A stretch of 13,785 nucleotides of DNA from Tieghemiomyces parasiticus (Eukaryota > Kickxellomycota > Dimargaritomycetes > Dimargaritales > Dimargaritaceae). Location: the NCBI GenBank assembly GCA_027575765.1, contig JANBPT010001130.1, positions 1 to 13,785 on the forward strand. The letters run 5' to 3'. This document shows, one piece after another, positions 6,938 through 13,785 of this stretch (the first letter of the stretch is position 1; every line of letters begins with the position of its first letter). Below the pieces are notes generated by a model, which saw only the letters and a list, made by a program, of their open reading frames with translations, did no database searches and had not been told where the DNA came from. A program made the position numbers and the translations under genes.

Positions 6938-9699
6938 GTCAGGGCGGCGCGGGAGCGGTTGCGGACGTCGAGATGGGGGAAGTCGGCCAGTGCCCGCAGC
7001 CGGGCTTCCACCTCGAGCTGGCGCAGTTGATCGACAAGTTCGTCAGGGAACACAACGCGTACGTGATCCAACGGCCCACGGCCGGGCCCGCTAGATCCCC
7101 TGTCCGCCGCCGTTGCATTAGTTCCACCCACTTCGGCGTCTGGGTTGGTGGGTGATTGGTGGCGGTTGTGGGGATCATTGTCGCCGGTTTCCTCGCCTAA
7201 GAACAAATTCGTGATGCACCAAACCGCCGGCACCACCACATGGTGAGACGTGTGGAGCAAGGCGTCGGCGATCCCGCGCATCAGGGACGGCTGGCGGATG
7301 ATCCAGTACCGGTGACGCGGGGCCGCCGCCGCCAAGTTCGCCAGGACGTACAGGGCCTCCTCGACGAGCGCCGGGTAGGTCAAGTCCAGGGTGGCCGCCA
7401 GGAGACGTCCGAACCGGTCCAACTCGAGCCCAACCAACAATTCGTCGGCGGCGAATGGGCTTGTCATGATCAGGTTACGCATGAGACCAAGCGTGTGACG
7501 CTCTAAGTCCACGTGGCCCGAGGCCGCCAGCCGACCCAGACGGTCGTAGGTCAGCACAGCCATGATCCGAGCGGCGGTGGCGCGCGAGGCATTGAAGAGG
7601 GCATTCTTGAGGAACCACACGGCTCGGACCTGGACATCCCAGTTGGGCCCGTCAGTCAGTCGGGCGAAGCGTTCGATGCCACCACGGTCCATGATGAGCT
7701 GGCGCAGGGAGGTGAAGTCCAAAACGACATTGCAAAGGGCGTCCATAGCGCCTAGACGGACGGCCAAGTGTGAGTCAGCGGTTAGCTCATACAGGGCTTC
7801 GCCTACGTGGGCATCCATCAAGTGAGTTCTCAGCAGCTTGGGTGACCGCGACAGGGACCGTAGGCACTGGCAAGCGGCTAGCCGCACTTGCGGATGCGCG
7901 TGGGCTAAGGCCCGCACGATGGCCGGGAGGCCGCGCGCGCTCAATTTCTCCCGTCCAGGTTCGTGCAGGGCGCACAGGGCGGCGATAGCCACCAAGACGC
8001 CCTCGCGAAATCGGTCGACTTCGGACAGCAGGGCCGGGGAATCGTCGGTCGGCACGGCCGGATCGGCGGGGGCTGCCGGAGTGACGTCAGGGGATGGGTT
8101 GACCCGGCCGAGAAGGTCGGTGAGGAGGGTCAGGGCCCCACGCTCGCAGCAGGTGTCCTGCAAAGTCTCCGAGTCGGCAACGAGGTAGGCCAGGACGACT
8201 GGAAGCTGGAGGAACAGGGGCGGCGCCGGGGCGGGAGACCCCAGCGGGGGGCGGTCGCCGTACCCGACGAAGGCCGGGGTGGCCGAGGAGCCAATGTCGA
8301 CACTACCGTCGGGTCCGCCGGGCTGTTCCGGGTGCCGGGCTCCCGCGGCGTCCCATAGCACGCCGACCACGCCCTCGGAGGACCGGCGGAATCGAAATCC
8401 GCCTAGGAGACGCACTAGGAGGGGCGCCACACGCTTGCGGGCCACCGGGGCCAGGGCCGGCCCAGGAGCTGCGCGATGGAGAAAAGCCAAGCAGGTGGCA
8501 GCTAGCAACTGTACCGTCGGGTCCGTGGTGGTCGACACGGTAAAATCCGCAATGCGGTCGGCGGCGGCTGTGGGTACCGTCGTGGCCTCGTCGTCGGCCT
8601 TGGCGTACCGCACCAGTTCGGCAGTGGTGAGCGGGGCAGCGGGGGCCTGGTTGAGGGGGACTGGGTCCACGTGGAGCAGTATGCGGGCCACGGCGGGCCG
8701 TTCGCGCACCAAGGCGGCTAGGGCGTCCAATGCGGCGGACTGTACGCCGAGCTGCGGGGCGGTGAGCAGACGGAGGAGGAGCTGCACAGCTCGGGCACGC
8801 AGCGCAAGTGGGAAGGCGGTTTCCAAGCTGTCGTCGTCATCGCTATCGTGCACTGACGGGAACATCGCACCATCCTCCAGTTCACAGACCCGCGCCAGAG
8901 TGGCTGCACAGGTTTCGGCTACGGCCATCCGGGCGGAGAACGGACCGCCCTGCGCCCAGGTATCAGCAGCTGGGTCGAGTAGGTCGATCAACAGCGACAG
9001 AGTCGGACGGTCAAAGCCGACAGGATCCGCCAGCGGACGGGGCAGGTCAGCCTCCATGGGGTCCGGTGAGGGGCAGCGGTAGCTGTTGGATGGGGATGGT
9101 AAGGTGGCAGGGGCGGTGGCGATGGCGTGGGGTGTCAACTGCGGATTCGAGGGGGCTGGGGAAGAAACGTCGGGGAGATCGCCGCCGGTGTGGTGAAGCA
9201 CAGATTTGGTGGCCGCAACGGGCGGGCTGAGCAGGTGAAGTGGTGGCACGGGGCTGTGGCGGCGGGCGGCGCAGACGTTTGTCAACACCACCTTAAGGGC
9301 GTGGAGGATTGCGCCTACTAGGGCGACCGAAAAGCGGTCGGGTCGGACGCAGCATCCCAAGGTACGCGGGAGGGCTTCAGCCAGGACCGCAGACAGCCCC
9401 TCCGCGGTGCCCTGAGCGAGGCTGGCCACCACGGTCAGCGCCTGGATCACCAGATCTTCCTGGGCTGCGGTCGGTGGGGTAGCCGTTCCGTCGACGGCAG
9501 GCAGCAACTGCTGGCGAATGATGGCTGCCAGACGAGGGATTACCCCGAGCTCGATGTAGAGCCGCTTCTTGGTGACATTGCCAATGATGTTATTCTTGAT
9601 GAAGCGGGTGGTAGTGTACAGGGCAGCCAGGTCCGTCGAGTCATCGAGAGTGCAGGCGGCCTGGCGGTGGCGCTCTAGTTGGGAGTCGGTGAAGCGCAT
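6859..9699 (-). CDS. VID28: ARMC8/Vid28-like armadillo protein (GID/CTLH ubiquitin ligase subunit, Gid5)
   Basis: A 946-residue armadillo-repeat protein resembling animal ARMC8 and yeast Vid28/Gid5. In the GID/CTLH E3 ligase this subunit holds the substrate receptor (Gid4 type) on the catalytic core; in yeast the complex degrades gluconeogenic enzymes. Residues 34-66 (NIIGNVTKKRLYIELGVIPR) match the ARMC8 N-terminal signature. Residues 578-835 hold consecutive ARM repeats, including VRLAACQCLRSLSRSPKLLRT, LGLMRNLIMTSP, EEALYVLANLA and VPAVWCITNLF, in the ARMC8 order; a final repeat is at about 883-925. The middle is diverged and carries Pro/Ser-rich insertions (about 150-225, 450-495, 535-560), an acidic run at 285-290 and a Gly/Asn-rich insertion at 838-875. 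An in-frame TGA at 9720-9718 just upstream supports the ATG at 9699. The 3' end may be spliced at 6937 into the membrane frame, in which case the TAA at 6861-6859 is intronic. Confidence 0.87.
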   Translation of the reverse strand: MRFTDSQLERHRQAACTLDDSTDLAALYTTTRFIKNNIIGNVTKKRLYIELGVIPRLAAIIRQQLLPAVDGTATPPTAAQEDLVIQALTVVASLAQGTAEGLSAVLAEALPRTLGCCVRPDRFSVALVGAILHALKVVLTNVCAARRHSPVPPLHLLSPPVAATKSVLHHTGGDLPDVSSPAPSNPQLTPHAIATAPATLPSPSNSYRCPSPDPMEADLPRPLADPVGFDRPTLSLLIDLLDPAADTWAQGGPFSARMAVAETCAATLARVCELEDGAMFPSVHDSDDDDSLETAFPLALRARAVQLLLRLLTAPQLGVQSAALDALAALVRERPAVARILLHVDPVPLNQAPAAPLTTAELVRYAKADDEATTVPTAAADRIADFTVSTTTDPTVQLLAATCLAFLHRAAPGPALAPVARKRVAPLLVRLLGGFRFRRSSEGVVGVLWDAAGARHPEQPGGPDGSVDIGSSATPAFVGYGDRPPLGSPAPAPPLFLQLPVVLAYLVADSETLQDTCCERGALTLLTDLLGRVNPSPDVTPAAPADPAVPTDDSPALLSEVDRFREGVLVAIAALCALHEPGREKLSARGLPAIVRALAHAHPQVRLAACQCLRSLSRSPKLLRTHLMDAHVGEALYELTADSHLAVRLGAMDALCNVVLDFTSLRQLIMDRGGIERFARLTDGPNWDVQVRAVWFLKNALFNASRATAARIMAVLTYDRLGRLAASGHVDLERHTLGLMRNLIMTSPFAADELLVGLELDRFGRLLAATLDLTYPALVEEALYVLANLAAAAPRHRYWIIRQPSLMRGIADALLHTSHHVVVPAVWCITNLFLGEETGDNDPHNRHQSPTNPDAEVGGTNATAADRGSSGPGRGPLDHVRVVFPDELVDQLRQLEVEARLRALADFPHLDVRNRSRAALTYFSEARSSLAASTGRATSGGHHFTA

Positions 9700-10041
9700 G
9701 TGCTGGTGAATGCGGCGTCAATTCCGTGCCGGGTTCTGCAAGGTACTGAGGATGAAAGGGTAGGTATGGTTCGAAAGAAACAGTCAACTAGTAGTGAATC
9801 GCGCATGTAGGTTCAAGAACCTAACCAAGGCAGACGAAGTGGCGCTTCCGAAGAAGAACCGGCTGGGCCAAAGCGCGTGGGAGAAGGTGATGGGAACAGG
9901 TTCTGGAACCCGACCAACAGCAACGGTGAGGAATCCGGACGACGGCAGTGGCCAGATGGACGCGACAGGAAGTGAGAGGTTGTACCCATTTAGGGTCAAA
10001 AAAGTTAAGGCTTAACCAGCGCTTAATCCTCCGTCTCCTGC

Positions 10042-10050
10042 TTATATAAA
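10042..10050 (-). promoter_or_regulatory. TATA-like element, candidate promoter of the ARMC8-like gene
   Basis: TTATATAA is palindromic and lies about 345 bases upstream of the ARMC8-like ATG. It would imply a 5' UTR of roughly 300 bases. Because it reads the same on both strands the direction is uncertain; the minus strand is chosen because the nearest gene start lies that way. Confidence 0.3.
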
Positions 10051-10126
10051 GAAAAGTTGAATCCCGTGACTGCGCCCATTGGGAAACCGCGCAGCCGCCG
10101 GCCTTTATCCACCTCTCACGTTGGCA

Positions 10127-10137
10127 GGGGGGGGGGG
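10127..10137 (+). repeat. Poly-G homopolymer (11 bases)
   Basis: An uninterrupted run of 11 G lies in non-coding sequence. It is the longest G run in the window and a likely site of length variation or sequencing error. Confidence 0.9.
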
Positions 10138-11033
10138 AAGGAGCAGAGCCATACCTGGATGTCCCCGGCCCGGTTTGATGACCATCGATTGCCACATGGC
10201 TGGGGCTTCACAAGGGCAGAACCACAATCTCCCCATGACTAGAAGACGAAGGCTGGAAGACTGCGATGTGACATTTGGCAGCAACCACCCCAGTAGTCGC
10301 AGTCGGCCGCCATCACGCCTTGCACCATCTTTGAATACCATTGGGTCTATACTCATCGATAGCCATTGGCCGCTGGAATGATAACGTTTCAAAGGCAAGC
10401 ATTCGAAATGTCCGATTAGCACTCGGCCAGCATATTCGAAAAGAAAGGGAATCCCGATTCCGTATTTACTGGGGACAGTATAGCTCACTACTTCCCCCCC
10501 TCCAACTGCAAATACCATTTAAACGGACCGGCGCTATGGCGGCGCAGCCCAAATGCCACCTGGTATACGCGGGATGGAGAATACCTCTACCTATCGACCA
10601 GTGCGGGAAGGGCCCGCCCTCGTCCGCTATTTCTTGGTCAAGTGCCCACGACTGCCGCCGATAGCCTGAAACTCCACTGCGTGGCTGTCTTCCAACCTTC
10701 ACATTACAAGACTACCATTTAGTTAAATCCTTTAGCGTATACAGTACATTTGGCTGGTCCCACTCAACTTTACTGGTCAGTTCAATCTTGGTATGTAGAT
10801 GTGCTGCTTGGTTAAATCCGTACTCAACTAGATACATACTTCTAAGCTCCATTTATACAGTGAAGACGCACAATCGATGTAGTCAGTGGATATCCTGGTC
10901 GCCATGGCGGACCGTTGACCTTAACCTGGCACGCCCTTTCTGGTTGTTGAACGAGCCTCCAAAGAAAGATAATCTTACGGCTATGAATGTCGAGGTAAAT
11001 ATCCTCCTTCACGTAAAATTTGATTTAGCACCA

Positions 11034-11047
11034 CCGCCGAGAGGCGG
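11034..11047 (+). repeat. Short GC hairpin with GAGA tetraloop
   Basis: CCGCC and GGCGG flank the loop GAGA, a GNRA-type tetraloop, giving a perfect 5-base-pair hairpin in the intergenic region. It may be chance in GC-rich DNA. Confidence 0.4.
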
Positions 11048-11488
11048 CAGCACCCGGACAGCCGCTCATAACGCGCGGGCTTATCGGCACGCCGGCCAGG
11101 GAGGGTAGCCACAGTCTCCAGTACGGACACGACATGTTAGCACATTGACAGGGATCTGGTCAGGTCATTAGAAGACAATCAAAGCTTACATTGAGAGAGA
11201 GAGGCCGACGCAGGGATCGGCAAAACAATACCTACATGAGACCACCAAGATAACTACATCAGCAATTCCCACTGCCGAAAACGGTCTGGTATCTTGAAGG
11301 TTTTTGGTGGGTGGATCTACCCGCCCCATTCAGCCAACGAGGCGGATGACCCTGCCTGCAGCGGTTTCTCGCCGACTGGATTGGGACACCAGCCAGCTAG
11401 ACCAGTGGATGCTGGCCGGCCCAAGCTCCATTGGCTAGACTGCTCGCCAGGTTTAGCACTGCGTCCTCTTGCAGCATATTGTTAGAAG

Positions 11489-11508
11489 GCAGGCTTTCAG
11501 TAGCCTGC
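11489..11508 (+). repeat. Perfect 7-bp stem-loop (hairpin 1 of tandem pair)
   Basis: GCAGGCT (11489-11495) and AGCCTGC (11502-11508) are exact reverse complements around a 6-base loop. The hairpin directly abuts a second, larger one. No coding frame or known RNA family explains it. Confidence 0.7.
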
Positions 11509-11547
11509 TGACACACGGTTCCCTTCATTTTAGGGAACTGTCGTCAG
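11508..11547 (+). repeat. 15-bp stem-loop (hairpin 2 of tandem pair)
   Basis: ACGGTTCCCT (11515-11524) pairs with AGGGAACTGT (11532-11541) over ten positions including one G-T pair, with a 7-base loop. CTGAC (11508-11512) then pairs with GTCAG (11543-11547) outside a small internal loop. The inner arm word GTTCCCTTC recurs at 11571-11579, so AGGGAAC has two possible partners. This could be a structured transcript, a regulatory inverted repeat or a chance structure. Confidence 0.65.
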
Positions 11548-11809
11548 GCTCTCCCGCCCCCTGCCCCGTTGTTCCCTTCTGTCGCATGACCACTGGCCTG
11601 GCCTGTGAGTCCGCCCTGCTCCTTGCCCCGTCCGCTCTGGCCATATTAGTACAGAGCCCCAGTAGCCAACTCAGGTTTCGTCTTACATTGCCATCAGCCA
11701 CTCCACCACTGTTCGGCACTCACCTCATCACCACCGGACACTCACTCCCACCTCTTGGTGCCTTTCGGTGTTTGCGGCTGTGCTGATCCGATAGGTGGTG
11801 CCCATCACC

Positions 11810-11823
11810 CCAATATTATAAAT
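11810..11823 (+). promoter_or_regulatory. CCAAT and TATAAAT elements upstream of the dehydrogenase gene
   Basis: CCAAT (11810-11814) is followed at once by TATAAAT (11817-11823), about 160 bases before the ATG at 11983. Downstream sequence is C/T-rich, as is common in fungal leader regions. A transcript starting about 30-60 bases later would have a leader of about 100-130 bases. The spacing between the two motifs is unusually tight, so only the TATA-like part may be functional. Confidence 0.45.
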
Positions 11824-11982
11824 TAGGGCTGCCCCGCTCCTCCTCACGCCCACATACAGAAAGCCAAGCCCACCCCGCCTGCCAGTTTAAACCCTAGCGT
11901 CACCCACTCAAACTAACCACGCCTATCTGCCCTATCGTACCCTGGGTCACATAATTTCACCTCTGTCCGCCCGTTCTTCGCC

Positions 11983-12810
11983 ATGACTACTGCCACGGCC
12001 CCTTTTACCTCGACCTCACGCCCGGTTGCTGTCGTCACCGGAGGCGCCTCAGGTATCGGTAAGGCCCTTGTGGCCCGGTTCGTAAGCCTCGGCTTCGATG
12101 TGGCCATTGCTGACGTGAATGAGACCCTCGGCGGGAAAGTCGTTGCACAACTCAACGGTGACGACGCCACCATCGACCGTGCGGCGTTCTTCCGCTGCGA
12201 CGTGACCCAGCCCACAGCCCTGACCGATTTGCTCGCCGCCGTTGACCTCCGTTTCGGTCACGTAGACGTCTTGGTTAATAACGCTGGTATCGCCCAAAAC
12301 GGCGAATTCTGGGCCTCCGAAAACTGGCGTCAAATGGTTGACATTAATCTTAACGGTACTATCGCCGGTATCTCAGCTGCAATCGCTTACTTTGCCCCGC
12401 GTCAGCGCCCAGGCGCCGTTGTGAACGTGTCGTCCATGTTCGGTATCATCCCCTTAGGGAGCGCCCCGGTTTACTCGGCAACCAAAGCCGCTGTTCTCAG
12501 TATCACCCGCGCAATGCGTGACTATGCCCCGCTGCTAGGTGTACGGGTCAATGCCGTGTGCCCTGCCTTCGTGGATACCCCCATGCTCGACGGTCTACGC
12601 AAACAGAGTGACCTAGCGGACGCCGTTCTCAGTAAAGTCAATAAGGTCCCTATTGAGGACGTAGTCGACGCCGTGATGCGCTGCGTCACGGACTTGACCC
12701 TGGCCGGTGATGCCATCGCCATTGCCTGTAACCGAAAACCGACCGTTCTTCGTTACGATACTGACGTAGAGGCCCTGTTGGCCGAATCGCTGCCATCTCT
12801 GCCTGCCTAA
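11983..12810 (+). CDS. Short-chain dehydrogenase/reductase (classical SDR, 15-PGDH-like)
   Basis: A 275-residue classical SDR, predicted to be a soluble NAD(H)-dependent alcohol/carbonyl oxidoreductase. The nucleotide-binding motif TGGASGIG is at 19-26, and Asp44 at the end of the second strand (AIADVN) favours NAD over NADP. CDV (72-74) fits the adenine-pocket region and NNAG is at 99-102. The catalytic tetrad is Asn122 (DINLNG), Ser151 (NVSSMFG), Tyr164 and Lys168 (YSATK). PAFVDTPM at 194-201 is the usual post-catalytic PG-type loop, here with Ala in place of Gly. The C-terminal layout resembles 15-hydroxyprostaglandin dehydrogenase-type SDRs, but the substrate cannot be read from sequence. 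No signal peptide or membrane segment is visible. The start context GCCATGA has a purine at -3, and the protein begins shortly before the first Rossmann strand, as expected. Confidence 0.93.
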   Translation: MTTATAPFTSTSRPVAVVTGGASGIGKALVARFVSLGFDVAIADVNETLGGKVVAQLNGDDATIDRAAFFRCDVTQPTALTDLLAAVDLRFGHVDVLVNNAGIAQNGEFWASENWRQMVDINLNGTIAGISAAIAYFAPRQRPGAVVNVSSMFGIIPLGSAPVYSATKAAVLSITRAMRDYAPLLGVRVNAVCPAFVDTPMLDGLRKQSDLADAVLSKVNKVPIEDVVDAVMRCVTDLTLAGDAIAIACNRKPTVLRYDTDVEALLAESLPSLPA

Positions 12811-13563
12811 TATAGACCAACCTCCTCTCCGCCGTTTTATTTTATTTTTTATTCATAGGCCGCTCTCGACACATCCGACCAGCCTTCTCCCTTTACATAA
12901 TCTCGACCGGTATCCTGTATTTACCAATAATTAACATCAATGTAAATGTGCCAGTGCTGCTCTCTACCGCTGCGGGCAATTTTTGGGCCTTACGGATGGA
13001 GGTGGTGGGCCAAATGGGTTGGTAATGATCCTCCTCTGGCCTACCACCTTCTTTGTTTGGCGTTGATCCGGCTGTGAAGGATGGTGGCTGGATTCCGCTG
13101 TGACAAATTGTTTTGCGGGAGGAGTGAGCCCCTCCATCGTCTAGATAGAGAAAGAGGCGAGGAAATTGGGCACGGAATCGGTAAGGGGCTACTTGGTGGT
13201 GTGAGGTTCTTAAGAAAAGGGGCGGGCTTGGCTGTGTCAACGTCAGTAATCGGACGACACATGAAAATCTTGCAGAGTGCCATTGCCGAACGGATAATTT
13301 CGAGTGATCTACCGACGCCTAGGAAATTGGCTTGGCCATACTTGGTGACAATCGGGACCTCAAGGGACCATACTCCTTTTTCGTCGTACAGATTCGCTCA
13401 AAAATGTAACTTGCGTTGCTGAGACTGGGGAATTATATTGATTAAACGGTTAACTACGATATAGAGAGCAACTAACTACAATGACCCACGGACTATCCAG
13501 GCGGCCTTCCGTATTAAGGCTGGATTGTCTAGTGGGTATATCTTGGATATCCTGCGCAACGTA
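12811..13563. other. Convergent intergenic region between SDR and SMC4
   Basis: The 3' regions of the SDR gene (plus) and SMC4 (minus) face each other here. A T-rich tract at 12834-12855 follows the SDR stop. An ATG-led frame at 13081-13422 (113 residues) overlaps an antisense ATG-led frame at 13283-13041 (80 residues); neither is recognisable. A small hairpin (GCCTT/AAGGC, 13504-13520) lies about 45 bases beyond the SMC4 stop. Confidence 0.55.
12834..12855 (+). terminator. T-rich 3' UTR tract after the SDR gene
   Basis: A run made almost only of T and A (TTTTATTTTATTTTTTATT core) begins 24 bases after the SDR stop codon. Such tracts commonly lie near fungal cleavage and polyadenylation sites, although no AATAAA is present on the plus strand nearby. 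Confidence 0.35.
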
Positions 13564-13785
13564 TTAGGGGTCGGCGCGGATGGTCGTGGTGAGTTGGGCA
13601 GCGGCATTCGGGTTGATGCTAATGGACTTGGTCTGGTTGTGCGTCTTGTAGATACCGATCAGGCGGTCAGCCAACTCGAACATATTGTTACGCAGGCTGA
13701 TGATGATAAATTGGGCGTTCTTGGTGCGGTCCTTAATGTAGTTGGCCACGATGGACACGTTGCGGAAATCCAGAGCGGCGTCAAT
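13564..13785 (-). CDS. SMC4: Condensin subunit SMC4, C-terminal end (5' part outside window)
   Basis: The last 73 residues of an SMC ATPase, matching SMC4, the condensin subunit that with SMC2 compacts mitotic chromosomes. The frame enters at the right edge with IDAALDFRNVSIVANYI, which holds the D-loop just after the Walker B motif. RTKNAQFIIISLRNNMFELADRLIGIYK follows, the end of the ATPase head and characteristic of SMC4 rather than SMC1, 2 or 3. A short tail (NQTKSISINP, then Ala/Thr-rich) runs to TAA at 13566-13564. Walker B itself, the signature motif, the hinge and the coiled coils lie outside the window. The in-window GTG at 13758 is an internal Val codon, not a start. Confidence 0.95.
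   Translation of the reverse strand: MDAALDFRNVSIVANYIKDRTKNAQFIIISLRNNMFELADRLIGIYKTHNQTKSISINPNAAAQLTTTIRADP

Larger units (their letters stand above)
9700..11982. other. Long intergenic region between divergent genes
   Basis: These 2.28 kb separate the start of the ARMC8-like gene (minus) from the start of the dehydrogenase gene (plus). All frames were read and no protein was recognised. The open frames are short, mostly lack ATG and overlap on both strands. No tRNA B-box, 5S or spliceosomal RNA signature was found by eye. Visible elements are a TATA-like palindrome at 10042-10049, an 11-base G run at 10127-10137, a small GAGA-loop hairpin at 11034-11047, a stem-loop cluster at 11381-11580 and a CCAAT/TATA pair near 11810-11823. 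Confidence 0.6.

Noticed and set aside
7963..8358. Plus-strand frames opposite the ARMC8-like gene (for example 7963-8358 and 8279-9082)
   Set aside because: They are antisense shadows with Arg/Gly/Ser-rich composition and no domain. The minus strand carries clear armadillo repeats.
11191..11202. Short GA repeat (GAGAGAGAGAG)
   Set aside because: Only about five units, in non-coding DNA; too short to call a meaningful microsatellite.
11469..11786. Plus-strand 105-codon frame over the stem-loop cluster
   Set aside because: It starts at TTG, has no recognisable domain and covers the inverted repeats, which better describe the sequence.

Overview
The window is a piece of nuclear DNA from a fungus. 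The evidence is the set of proteins: a 14-3-3 tail, an Snt1/NCoR-type SANT corepressor, an ARMC8/Vid28-type armadillo protein of the GID/CTLH ubiquitin ligase, a short-chain dehydrogenase and the tail of condensin SMC4. Poly(A) signals follow several genes. The genes are GC-rich and mostly uninterrupted, with Ala/Pro-rich linkers. This would fit an early-diverging, intron-poor lineage such as the Zoopagomycota, but that placement is a guess and no marker here proves it. Nothing indicates a bacterium, plasmid, phage, CRISPR array or intact transposon.

Layout, left to right. (1) 1-306, plus strand: 3' end of a 14-3-3 gene, with a poly(A) signal at 595-600. (2) 1044-5618, plus strand: a 1524-residue Snt1/NCoR-like protein with an NCoR-type deacetylase-activating region, three SANT domains and a long Pro/Tyr/His/Ser-rich tail. 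The frame is open upstream of 1044 but has no ATG there. (3) 5619-5983: a 3' intergenic stretch shared by convergent genes, with an AT palindrome. (4) 5984-6842, minus strand: a frame with three hydrophobic segments and no usable ATG, lying directly behind (5) 6859-9699, minus strand: the ARMC8/Vid28 (Gid5) gene. A phase-compatible GT-AG interval at 6937-6843 would splice the two into one protein with a membrane tail. (6) 9700-11982: 2.3 kb between divergent genes, with no convincing gene but with a TATA-like palindrome, a poly-G run and a cluster of stem-loops. (7) 11983-12810, plus strand: an NAD-type short-chain dehydrogenase with a TATA-like element upstream. (8) 12811-13563: a convergent intergenic stretch. 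(9) 13564-13785, minus strand: the C-terminal end of SMC4.

The genes are housekeeping and regulatory genes from different processes: phospho-signalling, histone deacetylation, protein degradation, redox metabolism and chromosome condensation. They do not look like a functional cluster. The point most worth following up is the relation between the ARMC8-like gene and the membrane-protein frame behind it.
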